A DNA stretch of 64,000 bases from Paracoccus sp. (in: a-proteobacteria) (GTDB lineage Bacteria; Pseudomonadota; Alphaproteobacteria; Rhodobacterales; Rhodobacteraceae), in assembly GCF_030538655.1 (NCBI RefSeq), contig NZ_JAUNTO010000001.1, forward strand, positions 1 through 64,000, in the 5' to 3' direction. Of this stretch, positions 45,669 through 54,688 are shown one piece after another. The notes beneath the pieces were generated by a model that saw nothing but the letters and a program-made list of their open reading frames with translations, was not told the DNA's origin and made no database searches. The translations under genes were made by a program, and so were the position numbers. How positions within the stretch are numbered: the stretch's first letter is position 1; the number at the start of each line of letters is the position of its first letter.

Positions 45669-47584
45669 GCGGTCTCTCCTGCTTTGGCGCGGGCCTTGTC
45701 CCAGATCTGGCACAGCCGGGCATAGCGGTCTGCCATCTGCTGCACGGCATCGGCATCGCTGATCCGCCCTGCGAACCAATCCCGCGCGACCTGCCCGAAT
45801 ATCGTGCGCCCCACGGCAAAGCCGCGCACCAGATCAAAGCGGGCGGCGATGTCGAAACTGGCCGCCAGATCGGCCTCGGGCGCATCAAGGCCCAGAACCA
45901 CGATGCCGCGCGTATGCGGGTCATGCGCGGTGATCGCCTCAATCGCGGCGGCCCATGCGGCAGGGCTGGTCAGGGGTTCCAGCTTCCACCAATCGGGATA
46001 AATCCCTGCGGCGTAGAATTGGTTAATCAGCATCGCCGTGGTGGCGTCATCGACCGGGCCGACCTTGGACGGGATGATCTCCAACAGAAATTCCAACCCG
46101 TTCCGGCGCGCGGCCTGATAAAGACGCGACACGGTGGCCTCTTGCGCGGCACGGGTGGCGGTGTCGTCATCGGGGTGACAGAAGCACAGCACCTTGACCA
46201 CGTTTTCACGCGCCCATTCCGACAGCCCGCCGCAATCATCGCCCAGTTCCGGTTCCAGCGTCAGCGGGCGCGAGCCGGGCCATTCGCAGGGCCGCCCGAT
46301 CCACAACCCGGTGCCGCTGGCCGCATGCAGCGCCGCCTGCCCGATGCGGTTGTCGCACAAAATGCCATAACCGCCCTGCCCGGCCTGCACCTGCAACGCA
46401 GCCTCAAGACACAGTTCCTTGAACGCGCCGCCTTTTTCGGGGGTATATCCGGGCATGTCCTCTAACTGCTGGCGGTGGTCAAAGGCAAAGACCCGCATCG
46501 TCGACCAATCGCCGCCCATCCGGCCCTGACGGTTGGTCGCCCAATGGATCTGCTCCAATTCGGCGTCATGACGCAGATCGGGGCGGATCACGCCACGCTT
46601 CAGGAAGAACTGTAATTCCTCAAGGCTGGGATAGGCAGGGGTGCAGCCGTGGCGGCTGACGGCAAAGGCACCGCAGGCATTGGCGTATTGCAGCGCAGTC
46701 GGCCAGTTTTCACCGTCCAGCCACCCTTTCAGCAAGCCCGAGAAAAACCCGTCGCCCGCACCCAGCACGTTGAACACCTGAATCGGAAAACCGGGGCCGG
46801 TTTCGCCATCGTCAAGGCTGGCCGGGATCGCCCCGGCAAAGGCCACCGCCCCCGCCGCCCCACGCTTGCAGATCAGCGTAGCCTGGCTGCGCTCGCGCAC
46901 GGAACGCAGCGCGGTCAGCGTGTCGGTGCTGCCACCAGCGATGTGGAATTCCTCTTCGGTGCCGACGATCAGATCGAACAGATGCAGCGTTTCTTGCAGT
47001 TGCGCGGTGACAGCGGCGCTTTCGACAAAGCGGCTTTCGCCGTCGCCATGACCCGCCACACCCCACAGGTTCGGGCGATAGTCGATGTCCAGCGCCGTCT
47101 GCCCCCCGTGTTTACGCGCCAGTTCCAGCGCTCGCAGCGTCGCTGCGCGGGGGCCGGGATGTGACAGATGCGTGCCGGTGGCCAGAACGGCGCGGGCGCT
47201 TGCGATGAAATCTTCGTCGATGTCCGCCTCGGTCAGGGCCATATCGGCGCAGTTTTCGCGGTAAAAGATCAGCGGGAACTGTTCGCGGTCGCGGATGCCC
47301 AGAATGACCAGCGCGGTCAGCCGGTCCGGGTCGGTCGCAACGCCGCGCGTGTCCACGCCTTCGCGGGCCAGCTGTTCGCGGACAAAGCGGCCCATATGTT
47401 CATCGCCCACCTTTGTAATCACGGCCGAGCGCAGCCCAAGCCGCGCCGTCCCGCAGGCGATATTCGTCGGACTGCCACCGATATATTTCGCAAAGCTGCC
47501 CATGTCTTCCAGACGACCGCCGATCTGCTGGCCATAAAGATCGACCGAGGACCGGCCAATTGTGATGACATCAAGCGTTTTCAT
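45665..47584 (-). CDS. iolC: 5-dehydro-2-deoxygluconokinase fused to DUF2090 (aldolase-like)
   Basis: Protein of 639 residues. Residues 1-330 are a PfkB-type sugar kinase with the C-terminal signature [15 protein letters not shown] near residue 265; residues 330-639 are a DUF2090 domain. The same fusion in other alphaproteobacteria is annotated as bifunctional kinase and 5-dehydro-2-deoxyphosphogluconate aldolase, which would replace a separate iolJ, absent here. It phosphorylates 2-deoxy-5-keto-gluconate and the second domain may then split it. It overlaps both neighbours by 4 bp. Confidence 0.93.
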   Translation of the reverse strand: MKTLDVITIGRSSVDLYGQQIGGRLEDMGSFAKYIGGSPTNIACGTARLGLRSAVITKVGDEHMGRFVREQLAREGVDTRGVATDPDRLTALVILGIRDREQFPLIFYRENCADMALTEADIDEDFIASARAVLATGTHLSHPGPRAATLRALELARKHGGQTALDIDYRPNLWGVAGHGDGESRFVESAAVTAQLQETLHLFDLIVGTEEEFHIAGGSTDTLTALRSVRERSQATLICKRGAAGAVAFAGAIPASLDDGETGPGFPIQVFNVLGAGDGFFSGLLKGWLDGENWPTALQYANACGAFAVSRHGCTPAYPSLEELQFFLKRGVIRPDLRHDAELEQIHWATNRQGRMGGDWSTMRVFAFDHRQQLEDMPGYTPEKGGAFKELCLEAALQVQAGQGGYGILCDNRIGQAALHAASGTGLWIGRPCEWPGSRPLTLEPELGDDCGGLSEWARENVVKVLCFCHPDDDTATRAAQEATVSRLYQAARRNGLEFLLEIIPSKVGPVDDATTAMLINQFYAAGIYPDWWKLEPLTSPAAWAAAIEAITAHDPHTRGIVVLGLDAPEADLAASFDIAARFDLVRGFAVGRTIFGQVARDWFAGRISDADAVQQMADRYARLCQIWDKARAKAGETA

Positions 47585-48696
47585 GCCTTCCCCTCGATCT
47601 GCACGGGCAGGCCGTTCGAGGCAGCCATACCGTGAATGACCCGCTCGATATGCAGCCCCGCCGCGAAATCCGGGCCGACCACCACGCCGCCCTGGATCGC
47701 GCGGGTCAGGTCGCGGGCCTCGATGATCTTTTGTTCGTTAAAGCCAAAGTTATGCCCCGGCGCAGGACAAAAGGCCGCGAAATCGGGCTGATCCGGTCCG
47801 GTCAGATGGCGGGTAAAGCCCGCCTCACCAGCGCGATGAACCCATAATTCATTCATGTTTTCCTGATCGAAAACCATGGTGCCGCCGGTGGCGTGCAGTT
47901 CCCATTGCAGGCGGCACTTGCGACCCCGTGCAACGCGCGAGGTGGCAAACGACCCCTGCGCGCCCGAGGCAAAGCGGATCAGCGCCATCGCGCTGTCCTC
48001 ATTCTCAACCGCGCGCGGACCATCGGGCGAGGGGCGCTGCAGCACGGCAATCTGGGTCATGGCCGTGACCTGGGCGACCGGCCCCATCAATGCGACCATA
48101 TGACTGACCAGATGGCAGCCCAGATCGCCAAGCGCGCCAAGCCCCCCCGCCTGATGCGTCATCCGCCACGACCATGGCAAGTCCGGGTCGGCACAGTAAT
48201 CTTCATCATAGACGCCGCGAAAGGCCAGCGGCTGGCCAAGCGCACCGGATGCCAGCAGCCCGCGCGCCGCCTGAAAGGCCGGGCTGCGCAGATAGTTATA
48301 GCCCAGCATGGTCGCCTGCCCCGGATGCGCCGCCGCCAGATCAGCCATCGCCTGCGCGTCATCCAACGTCAGCGCCATCGGCTTTTCCAGCCAGACATGC
48401 TTGCCTGCCTGCAAGGCCGCCTCGGCCATGGGGCGATGCAGCCCGTTCGGCGTGGTGATCGAGACGACATCGACATCAGGATCGGCCACCGCCGCCTGCC
48501 AGTCATCCGTGCCACGCTCAAAGCCGAACTGCGCCGCGAACTCTGCCGCCCGGTCCTGCGGTGTGTCGCACAGCACCACCAGCCGAGGCTGCGGGCCGCC
48601 AAAGACCGCCCCCAAATTGCGCCACGCCAGCGCATGGCATTTCCCCATAAAGCCGGTGCCGATCAGCGCGACACCCAAGGGCCGGACGGCTGTCAT
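47581..48696 (-). CDS. Gfo/Idh/MocA-family oxidoreductase
   Basis: Protein of 371 residues with an N-terminal Rossmann fold ([19 protein letters not shown], about residues 9-27) and the family's catalytic EKP motif ([15 protein letters not shown], about residue 95). It would oxidise a cyclitol or sugar with NAD(P). Within the iol operon it is a second dehydrogenase besides iolG and may act on another inositol isomer such as scyllo- or D-chiro-inositol. It overlaps the ABC ATPase gene by one base (TGATG). Confidence 0.88.
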   Translation of the reverse strand: MTAVRPLGVALIGTGFMGKCHALAWRNLGAVFGGPQPRLVVLCDTPQDRAAEFAAQFGFERGTDDWQAAVADPDVDVVSITTPNGLHRPMAEAALQAGKHVWLEKPMALTLDDAQAMADLAAAHPGQATMLGYNYLRSPAFQAARGLLASGALGQPLAFRGVYDEDYCADPDLPWSWRMTHQAGGLGALGDLGCHLVSHMVALMGPVAQVTAMTQIAVLQRPSPDGPRAVENEDSAMALIRFASGAQGSFATSRVARGRKCRLQWELHATGGTMVFDQENMNELWVHRAGEAGFTRHLTGPDQPDFAAFCPAPGHNFGFNEQKIIEARDLTRAIQGGVVVGPDFAAGLHIERVIHGMAASNGLPVQIEGKA

Positions 48697-49472
48697 CAGA
48701 TCGTCCCCCCAAGGCTGCCTTCCAGCTGCGCCAGCTCTTGCCCGCCGGCCATCAGGTCTTGCAACTCGGTGGCGCTGATCTCGCCCTTGTTGGCGGTGCC
48801 ATGGGTCTGGCCCCGGTTCAACACCGTGAACCGATCCCCCACCGCCAGCGCATGCCGCACGTTATGCGAGATAAAGACCACGCCGACCCCCTGCGCCCTG
48901 ACGCGCGCAATCGTCGCCAGCACGTTCGAGGTTTGCCGCACCCCAAGGGCCGAGGTTGGCTCGTCCAGAATCAGCACCTTGGCCCCGAAATACACCGCAC
49001 GGGCAATGGCGACGGTCTGACGTTCGCCACCTGACAAGGTGCCGACTGCCTGATCCGGGGCGCGCAGATTGATACCCATCTTGCGCATCTCTTCCATGGT
49101 GATGGCATTCGCGCGCTCCAGATCGAACCGCTTGATAAAGCGGCCCTTTGTCGGTTCGCGTCCCATAAAGAAATTGCGCGTCACGCTCATCAGCGGGATC
49201 ATGGCAAGGTCTTGGAACACGGTGGCGATCCCCGCCTCCATCGCGTCGCGGGGGCTGCTGAATCCCAGCGGCTTGCCCGCGAATGTGATGCTGCCTTCGG
49301 TCGGTTTATGCACACCCGACATGGTTTTGATAAAGGTGGACTTTCCCGCCCCGTTATCGCCCAAAAGGCAATGGCATTCGCCGGGGCGCACGTCAAAGGT
49401 CACACCGTTCAGCGCGATGACATTGCCAAAGTGCTTTTTGATGTTGGTCATCTGGATGATGGGCGTCGTCAT
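48696..49472 (-). CDS. ABC transporter ATP-binding protein (carbohydrate importer, inositol)
   Basis: Protein of 258 residues with Walker [10 protein letters not shown] (about residue 38), signature [14 protein letters not shown] (about 145) and Walker [13 protein letters not shown] (about 168). It is a single ATPase domain, unlike the double-domain RbsA type, as in the FrcA-like importers of alphaproteobacteria. It powers the permease encoded one base upstream. The operon makes myo-inositol the likely substrate. Confidence 0.9.
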   Translation of the reverse strand: MTTPIIQMTNIKKHFGNVIALNGVTFDVRPGECHCLLGDNGAGKSTFIKTMSGVHKPTEGSITFAGKPLGFSSPRDAMEAGIATVFQDLAMIPLMSVTRNFFMGREPTKGRFIKRFDLERANAITMEEMRKMGINLRAPDQAVGTLSGGERQTVAIARAVYFGAKVLILDEPTSALGVRQTSNVLATIARVRAQGVGVVFISHNVRHALAVGDRFTVLNRGQTHGTANKGEISATELQDLMAGGQELAQLEGSLGGTI

Positions 49473-49473
49473 A

Positions 49474-50580
49474 TCAGCGTTCCCCCGTCACACGTTTGCG
49501 GATGGCATTGTTGAACACCACGGCCAACAGCAGCATCGCGCCAAGAAAGACCTGAAACCAATCCTGGTCAAAGCTGGTATAGGTCAGCCCGATCGTCACC
49601 ATGCCAAAGATGATCGCGCCAAAGAACGCGCCGATGGCGGACCCGTAACCGCCGGTCAGCAGGCAGCCCCCGATGACGGCAGCGATGATCGCCTCGAATT
49701 CCTTCATAAAGCCGCGCCGCGCATCGGTCGATCCGCTGTCAATCACGGTGATGACAGCCACCAATGCCGCCGCAAGGGCGGTCAGCATGAACAGCGAAAT
49801 CTTGACCCGCCGCACCGGCACGCCCGAATTGCTGGCCGCGCTCTTGTCGCCGCCGGTTGCAAAGATCCAGTTGCCCGCAGCGGTGCGCAGCAGAACAAAG
49901 GTCGCCAGTGCCGTAAAGGCCACGAACCACAGGATCGAGATCGGCACCCCCGGCACCGCCGGTGCGCCCGAGTTCAGCTTTGCGATCCAGCCCTGATCGG
50001 CCATCCAGCGGAACAGCCCGCCAAAAGCATGGCCCGAAAAGAACGGCGCCAGCCAGTCGTCCGACACCGCCTCGCGCACGCCGCGCAGTTGGGTGGACCC
50101 GCCGCTGAACAGTTTCAGTCCTACCAGAGACGCCCCGCGCAGAATAAACAAAAAGGCCAGCGTCACGATGAAACTGGGCAGCCCGGTGCGCAGCACGATG
50201 GCACCGTTGACCGCGCCCATGGCCGCAGCAAAGCCCATGGTCATCGGGATCGCCAAAATCAGCGGCAGGCCCATATTGACCACCAGCACCGCAAAGATCA
50301 TCCCGGCAAAGGCCACCATCGAACCGATGGACAAATCGAATTCGCCCCCGATCATCAACATGGCGGCGGCGATGCCCAAAATGCCCAACTGTGCGGCAGG
50401 CGTCATAAAGTTCATGATGCCGGGCAGCGTGAACATCGCCGGGCTGGCGGTAATCAGAAAGAAGATCGTGACCAAAATCAGCCCACCGATGGCCCCCAGC
50501 TCGGGGCGCTTCATCAGCTTTGTGGTCAAGGATTCGGCTTTGATCCTTTCATCCGCGCGTGCGGCAGGGTCCAGAGACAT
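49474..50580 (-). CDS. ABC transporter permease (carbohydrate importer, inositol)
   Basis: Protein of 368 residues with eight to ten membrane helices, of the RbsC/FrcC family. The stretch [20 protein letters not shown] near residue 75 is typical, and [20 protein letters not shown] lies near residue 295. A short hydrophilic head of about 25 residues precedes the first helix. It forms the inner-membrane channel, lying between the ATPase and binding-protein genes; a hairpin separates it from the latter. Confidence 0.9.
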   Translation of the reverse strand: MSLDPAARADERIKAESLTTKLMKRPELGAIGGLILVTIFFLITASPAMFTLPGIMNFMTPAAQLGILGIAAAMLMIGGEFDLSIGSMVAFAGMIFAVLVVNMGLPLILAIPMTMGFAAAMGAVNGAIVLRTGLPSFIVTLAFLFILRGASLVGLKLFSGGSTQLRGVREAVSDDWLAPFFSGHAFGGLFRWMADQGWIAKLNSGAPAVPGVPISILWFVAFTALATFVLLRTAAGNWIFATGGDKSAASNSGVPVRRVKISLFMLTALAAALVAVITVIDSGSTDARRGFMKEFEAIIAAVIGGCLLTGGYGSAIGAFFGAIIFGMVTIGLTYTSFDQDWFQVFLGAMLLLAVVFNNAIRKRVTGER

Positions 50581-50617
50581 GGGATTCCCCCTCTGTTGTG
50601 CAGTCTTATAGCAAGGG

Positions 50618-50643
50618 GCGGGCGCCCGGTCGTGGGCGCCCGC
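50618..50643 (-). terminator. GC-rich hairpin between binding-protein and permease genes
   Basis: Perfect 10-bp inverted repeat GCGGGCGCCC/GGGCGCCCGC around a 6-nt loop, just after the binding-protein stop. Such hairpins within importer operons are often thought to protect the upstream mRNA or stop part of the transcripts, giving excess binding protein over membrane subunits. Confidence 0.6.
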
Positions 50644-50652
50644 GGCTTGGGC

Positions 50653-51576
50653 TTAGCGGATACCCTGGGCCGACAGTTCGATCACCTGCGCGGCGGCATC
50701 CTGCATCACCAGATTGGGACCAGAGGCAACATCGCCACCCGGCATCAACCCGTATTCAGCATTCATCGCCAGGAACACGACCGGCAGATAACCTTGCAGG
50801 AACTGCTGCTGGTCGATGGCGAAGGTGGCCTTGCCATCGGCCACGGCCTGCAAATAGCCCGCCGACAGATCAAAGCTGCCGATATGCAGATCGTCGCGGC
50901 CCAGCGCCTCGACCGCGGCGACGGTCGGCTCGCCCACCATGCTGGCACCAAGGGCAAGGATGGTGTCAATCTCGGCATCGGCCTCAAGCGCGGCGCGGAC
51001 CTTGGCCTGCACCTCGGCCGGGTCCATCTGCGTCGGGATGACCGTCACAGTATGGGCAAAGCCTTCAGCAAAGCCGGCGCAGCGCTGGTCCAGCGAAACG
51101 TTGCCGACCTCGTGGTTGACACAGATCGCCTTGGTGCCGCCCAGTTCGGCCAGTTTCGCGCCAGCGACCTTGCCGGCATCATATTCCGACTGCCCGACAT
51201 GCAGTAATGCGCCCAGATCATGGGCCACATCCGCGCCCGCGTTCATGCTGATGACCGGGATTCCCGCATCCACCGCGCGCTGGATCGAGGGGCCAAGCGC
51301 GTCGGCATCGGGAATCGAGACGACCAGCCCATCGGGGTTCTGGTTCACGGCGGCGTCGATCAGCTGCGCCATCGCCACCATGTCGAACACCTCGGGCGAG
51401 CGGAAATCGACCCGTGTGCCGGTCTGTTCACCCGCTTTGGCCGCGCCGTTCTTGACCACCGACCAGAACGGATCATTGGCCTGACCATGGGCCACGACCA
51501 CGATGTTCTGCGCAAAAGCCGGGCCAGCCACAGCCAAAAGGGCGGCGGTTGCGACGGCGCTGTAAAGTTTGTTCAT
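50653..51576 (-). CDS. Periplasmic sugar-binding protein (inositol ABC importer)
   Basis: Protein of 307 residues with a signal peptide (about 1-22, ending GPAFA) and a type I periplasmic-binding fold of the ribose/inositol group. Typical patterns are NPDGLVVSIPDADALGPSIQ near residue 80 and GIPVISMNAGAD near 103. It captures the sugar for the permease and ATPase encoded downstream. The iol context makes myo-inositol most likely. A GGGAGG ribosome site precedes it. Confidence 0.9.
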   Translation of the reverse strand: MNKLYSAVATAALLAVAGPAFAQNIVVVAHGQANDPFWSVVKNGAAKAGEQTGTRVDFRSPEVFDMVAMAQLIDAAVNQNPDGLVVSIPDADALGPSIQRAVDAGIPVISMNAGADVAHDLGALLHVGQSEYDAGKVAGAKLAELGGTKAICVNHEVGNVSLDQRCAGFAEGFAHTVTVIPTQMDPAEVQAKVRAALEADAEIDTILALGASMVGEPTVAAVEALGRDDLHIGSFDLSAGYLQAVADGKATFAIDQQQFLQGYLPVVFLAMNAEYGLMPGGDVASGPNLVMQDAAAQVIELSAQGIR

Positions 51577-51644
51577 GTTTTTCCTCCCAGGTTGCAGAAA
51601 ACCGGCGGCTTCCTCGGGCCGCGCGGTGGACCGGCGGTGCCGGC

Positions 51645-52451
51645 CTATCCGCCAAGGGCGCGGATGGCTGCGGCGGAACGCGCCAGCATCGCCCCAAGCG
51701 TATCACGAAAACCCGGCCCCTTATCCGTGTTGAACGGATCGGGACCGGGGGCAGCGGGTTCAAGGATCATCGGCCCGTCATAGCCGATCGCCTCCAGCGC
51801 CGCGAACTGCGCGGCGAAATCGGTATGGCCGTCCCCCACGGCCCCCCGGTTCGAATCCGCCAGATGGTAAAGCCCGATGGCCGCCCCGCCAGTGCGCAAG
51901 GCGGCCGCCGGGTCAGCTTCCTCGATGTTCATGTGATAGGCATCGGGCAAAAGCCGCAAGTTGGCCGCCCCCACACGATCCAGCAGCGCCAGCCCCTCGG
52001 CGATGGTCCGCACCTGATGGCTTTCATAGCGGTTCAGGATTTCGAACACGACCAACGCATCAGTGGCCCCGCAGATCCGCGCCACGCTGGCGACCAGCAA
52101 ATCGTCCTCGACCGCCTGCGTGGCGACGGGACGAATTCGCCCGACCAGCCCGTGACAGCCAATGCGCGGGGCATGGCCGGTCGCCGCCGCCCAATCTGCC
52201 AGCCGCAGATAGTAATCCACAGCCGCCGCGCGCATCGTGTCATCAGGATGGCTGATGTCGGCATCCCCCGGCGTGATCGACCAGATCGCCAGCCCCTGAT
52301 CGGCGAAGACACGCCCGGCCAGTGCCGGGTCCAGTGACAGATCACCGTGAATCTCGACCCCGCCAAGGCCCGCAGCCCGGACACGGCCAGCGATGGCGGG
52401 CAAATCCTCGTCACCAAAGATCCACGTGCAGCAGCCAAGCGGATGTGCCAT
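51645..52451 (-). CDS. Sugar phosphate isomerase/epimerase family protein
   Basis: Protein of 268 residues, a TIM barrel of the AP-endonuclease-2/xylose-isomerase-like family. Residues 1-40 contain CTWIFGDEDLP and GLGGVEIHGD; the metal-site region NIEEADPAAALRT lies near residue 176. In an inositol operon it may be an inosose isomerase or epimerase (IolI-like), bringing other inositol isomers into the pathway. It lies 2 bp after iolG and 68 bp before the binding-protein gene. The precise reaction is inferred. Confidence 0.82.
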   Translation of the reverse strand: MAHPLGCCTWIFGDEDLPAIAGRVRAAGLGGVEIHGDLSLDPALAGRVFADQGLAIWSITPGDADISHPDDTMRAAAVDYYLRLADWAAATGHAPRIGCHGLVGRIRPVATQAVEDDLLVASVARICGATDALVVFEILNRYESHQVRTIAEGLALLDRVGAANLRLLPDAYHMNIEEADPAAALRTGGAAIGLYHLADSNRGAVGDGHTDFAAQFAALEAIGYDGPMILEPAAPGPDPFNTDKGPGFRDTLGAMLARSAAAIRALGG

Positions 52452-52453
52452 GC

Positions 52454-53458
52454 TTAGCCCAACATATCGGCGGTGACGGCGACCGTTTGCCCGGTCTGCG
52501 CCGAAAGTGTCGCGGCCTCGGCGCAGGCCAGCGCGGCCACGCCTTCACGCAGGGTTACGGGCATTTCGGCCCCGCTGCTGATCGCATCCAGAAACGCCGC
52601 CCATTCGGTTTCATAGGCGCGCATGTAACGCTCAAGGAAGAAATGCAGCGGCTTGGCGCTGATCGCACCCGCCTCGGTGATCTTTTCGACCGTGTTTTCC
52701 AGCACGTTTTTCGCCGACAGCAACCCGGCCGATCCAAGAATTTCGATCCGCTGGTCATAGCCATAGCCCGCACGGCGCGAGTTCTTGATGACCGCGATGC
52801 GCCCGTCATCCCAGACCATGGTGACAACGGCGGTATCCACATCGCCCGCCGCCCCGATTTCAGGATCGACCAGCGCGCTGCCGGTGGCCGTGATCCGCGC
52901 CGGTGCGCCGCCGAACATCCAGCAGGCCATGTCGAAATCATGGATCATCATATCGCGGAACAATCCGCCCGAAACCTTGACATAGCTGACCGGCGGCGGG
53001 GCCGGATCGAACGAGGTGATCGACAACAGCTCGCCCTTGCCGATCTCGCCTGCATCAAAGGCGGCCTTCAGCGCCGCGAAATTCGGATCGAACCGGCGAT
53101 TGAAACCGATCATCACCGGCTGGCCCGTCGTCTCGGCCCGCGCCAGTGCGGCGCGTGCGCGATCCAGCGACAGATCGACCGGCTTTTCGCACAGGACGGC
53201 CTTGCCCGCCTCGGTCGCACGCTCGATCAGGTCGGAATGTGTGTCGGTCGAGGTGGCGATCAGCACCGCGTCAATTTCGGGATCGTTGATGATCTCATCG
53301 ACACTGCACGCCTTCGCGCCCACCTGCGCCGCAAGCGAGGCCGCCGCATCGGCATTCACATCGGCAATGGCGACAAGGCGGCTTTGATCCGTGGCAGTCA
53401 TGGATTTGGCATGGACCTGACCGATCCGGCCAGCCCCCAGCAAGGCAACACGCAGCAT
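52454..53458 (-). CDS. iolG: Inositol 2-dehydrogenase
   Basis: Protein of 334 residues of the Gfo/Idh/MocA family, matching IolG. The Rossmann motif is LLGAGRIGQVHAKSM (about residues 6-20), the catalytic lysine is in VLCEKPVDLS (about 95), and GGLFRDMMIHDFDMACWMFG near residue 163 carries the active-site aspartate and histidine. It oxidises myo-inositol to 2-keto-myo-inositol with NAD. It is the first gene of the iol operon, 60-90 bp downstream of two perfect operator palindromes. Confidence 0.92.
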   Translation of the reverse strand: MLRVALLGAGRIGQVHAKSMTATDQSRLVAIADVNADAAASLAAQVGAKACSVDEIINDPEIDAVLIATSTDTHSDLIERATEAGKAVLCEKPVDLSLDRARAALARAETTGQPVMIGFNRRFDPNFAALKAAFDAGEIGKGELLSITSFDPAPPPVSYVKVSGGLFRDMMIHDFDMACWMFGGAPARITATGSALVDPEIGAAGDVDTAVVTMVWDDGRIAVIKNSRRAGYGYDQRIEILGSAGLLSAKNVLENTVEKITEAGAISAKPLHFFLERYMRAYETEWAAFLDAISSGAEMPVTLREGVAALACAEAATLSAQTGQTVAVTADMLG

Positions 53459-53517
53459 CCCAACCCTCCCCAGATCGAATCGCGTCTGTCATATGTTAGC
53501 GCCAGACTTACACAGCC

Positions 53518-53531
53518 TGCACGCGCGTGCA
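53518..53531. promoter_or_regulatory. LacI-type operator 1 of the iol operon
   Basis: Perfect 14-bp palindrome TGCACGCGCGTGCA. Its central CG and symmetric arms are typical of LacI-family operators. It lies 60 bp upstream of the iolG start, in the gap between iolG and the LacI gene, and is repeated 22 bp away. Confidence 0.72.
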
Positions 53532-53539
53532 AGAATATT

Positions 53540-53553
53540 TGCACGCGCGTGCA
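53540..53553. promoter_or_regulatory. LacI-type operator 2 of the iol operon
   Basis: Second identical copy of TGCACGCGCGTGCA, centred 22 bp (two helical turns) from the first, so two repressor dimers could bind on the same face of the DNA. Both copies probably overlap the iol promoter. Confidence 0.72.
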
Positions 53554-53626
53554 GCACATGGCCGATTATTGCCTGCCATGGCCCGGATCGTTGCAGATAT
53601 AAGGATAGCCGCGCCCCGCAGCCCGC

Positions 53627-54622
53627 TCAGGCCGAGCCGCGCATAACCAGACGGCCCGGCAGCAGGATGTTATCGCTTTGCCGTCCCTCCAGCACCTCGA
53701 CCAGTTTTTCGGCCATGGCGGTAATCGGCTGGCGCAGGGTTGTCAGGTCATAGGCGGGCGAGGCGGCCAACGGAATATCGTCAAAGCCCGTCACCGCAAT
53801 ATCCTGCGGCACGCGCAGGCCAAGGCGATAACGGATCGCATCCATCGCACCGATGGCGATGATGTCGTTTTCGCACACCAGCACGTCGGGGCGTGGCCCG
53901 CCTGCCAAAAGATCGCTGACCCGATCCATCGCCGCGCGCAGATCATAGGCGTCAGTATGAACCCAAGCGACGCTATGGCCAGTGCGCGCCTGCCAATAGT
54001 CGGTGAACGAGGATTTGCGGTGCAGCTTGGCCGATTGCGTATCCGGTCCGGCCAGAAACACCGGGCGCCGATAGCCGCGTTCCAGCAGATGATCGGCGAT
54101 CTGGCGCATCGCGGTCACATCGTCGCAGGCTATGGTCAGCGTGTTCGGATTCTGGCTGTAGCGGGCAAAAACCACCAGCTTTTTCACCCGCCGCGCACCC
54201 AGCGCGGTATCCAGCACCCGGTCGTCGAACTGCGTGCCGATCAGCACCGCCGCGTCCACCCGCCGCTGACTGGCCGCCAACAGCGCCGCCGACGGGTCAT
54301 CGCCATCGGTCATATGCACCAGCAGCGCGCCCCAACCGCGCAGCCACAAAATACGCGTCAGTCGTTCCAGCAGCACCAGCTTGTGCGGATTGCTGAAATC
54401 ATTGGTGATAATCGCGACCAGATTGGATCTGTCCCCGGCCAGCGAAGCCGCCAGCAAATCCGGTGCATAGCCCAGATCGCGCGCCGCCCGCATCACCTTT
54501 TCCCGGCTTTTGTGCGAGATCGGGGCGTCTTTCTTGAACGCCCGCGCCACGGTCCAACGCGACACACCCGCAGCCGCCGCCACGTCATCCGCTGTCACAC
54601 TGTCCAGATCATTCTCTGCCAT
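53627..54622 (-). CDS. LacI-family transcriptional repressor
   Basis: Protein of 331 residues with the LacI DNA-binding head (residues 8-60, VTADDVAAAAGVSRWTVARA, then the hinge region DLGYAPDLLAASL) and a periplasmic-binding-like sensor domain. It is encoded upstream of iolG on the same strand. A near-copy of the iol operator palindrome lies just upstream of its own start, so it probably represses both itself and the iol operon until an inositol-derived inducer binds. Confidence 0.9.
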   Translation of the reverse strand: MAENDLDSVTADDVAAAAGVSRWTVARAFKKDAPISHKSREKVMRAARDLGYAPDLLAASLAGDRSNLVAIITNDFSNPHKLVLLERLTRILWLRGWGALLVHMTDGDDPSAALLAASQRRVDAAVLIGTQFDDRVLDTALGARRVKKLVVFARYSQNPNTLTIACDDVTAMRQIADHLLERGYRRPVFLAGPDTQSAKLHRKSSFTDYWQARTGHSVAWVHTDAYDLRAAMDRVSDLLAGGPRPDVLVCENDIIAIGAMDAIRYRLGLRVPQDIAVTGFDDIPLAASPAYDLTTLRQPITAMAEKLVEVLEGRQSDNILLPGRLVMRGSA

Positions 54623-54642
54623 GGCCCGAGATAGACACCAAC

Positions 54643-54656
54643 TGCCCGCGCGTGCA
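54643..54656. promoter_or_regulatory. Operator-like site upstream of the LacI gene
   Basis: TGCCCGCGCGTGCA differs from the two iol operators by one base and lies 21 bp upstream of the repressor start. It suggests autoregulation. Confidence 0.6.
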
Positions 54657-54688
54657 AGACGCGCCTTGATGGCAGACGGTGCGGCGGG

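Noticed and set aside
49069..51207. 712-codon plus-strand open frame antisense to the inositol ABC genes
   Set aside because: It is the mirror of three well-supported minus-strand genes, resembles no family and has the low-complexity Arg/His/Gln-rich look of antisense frames in GC-rich DNA.
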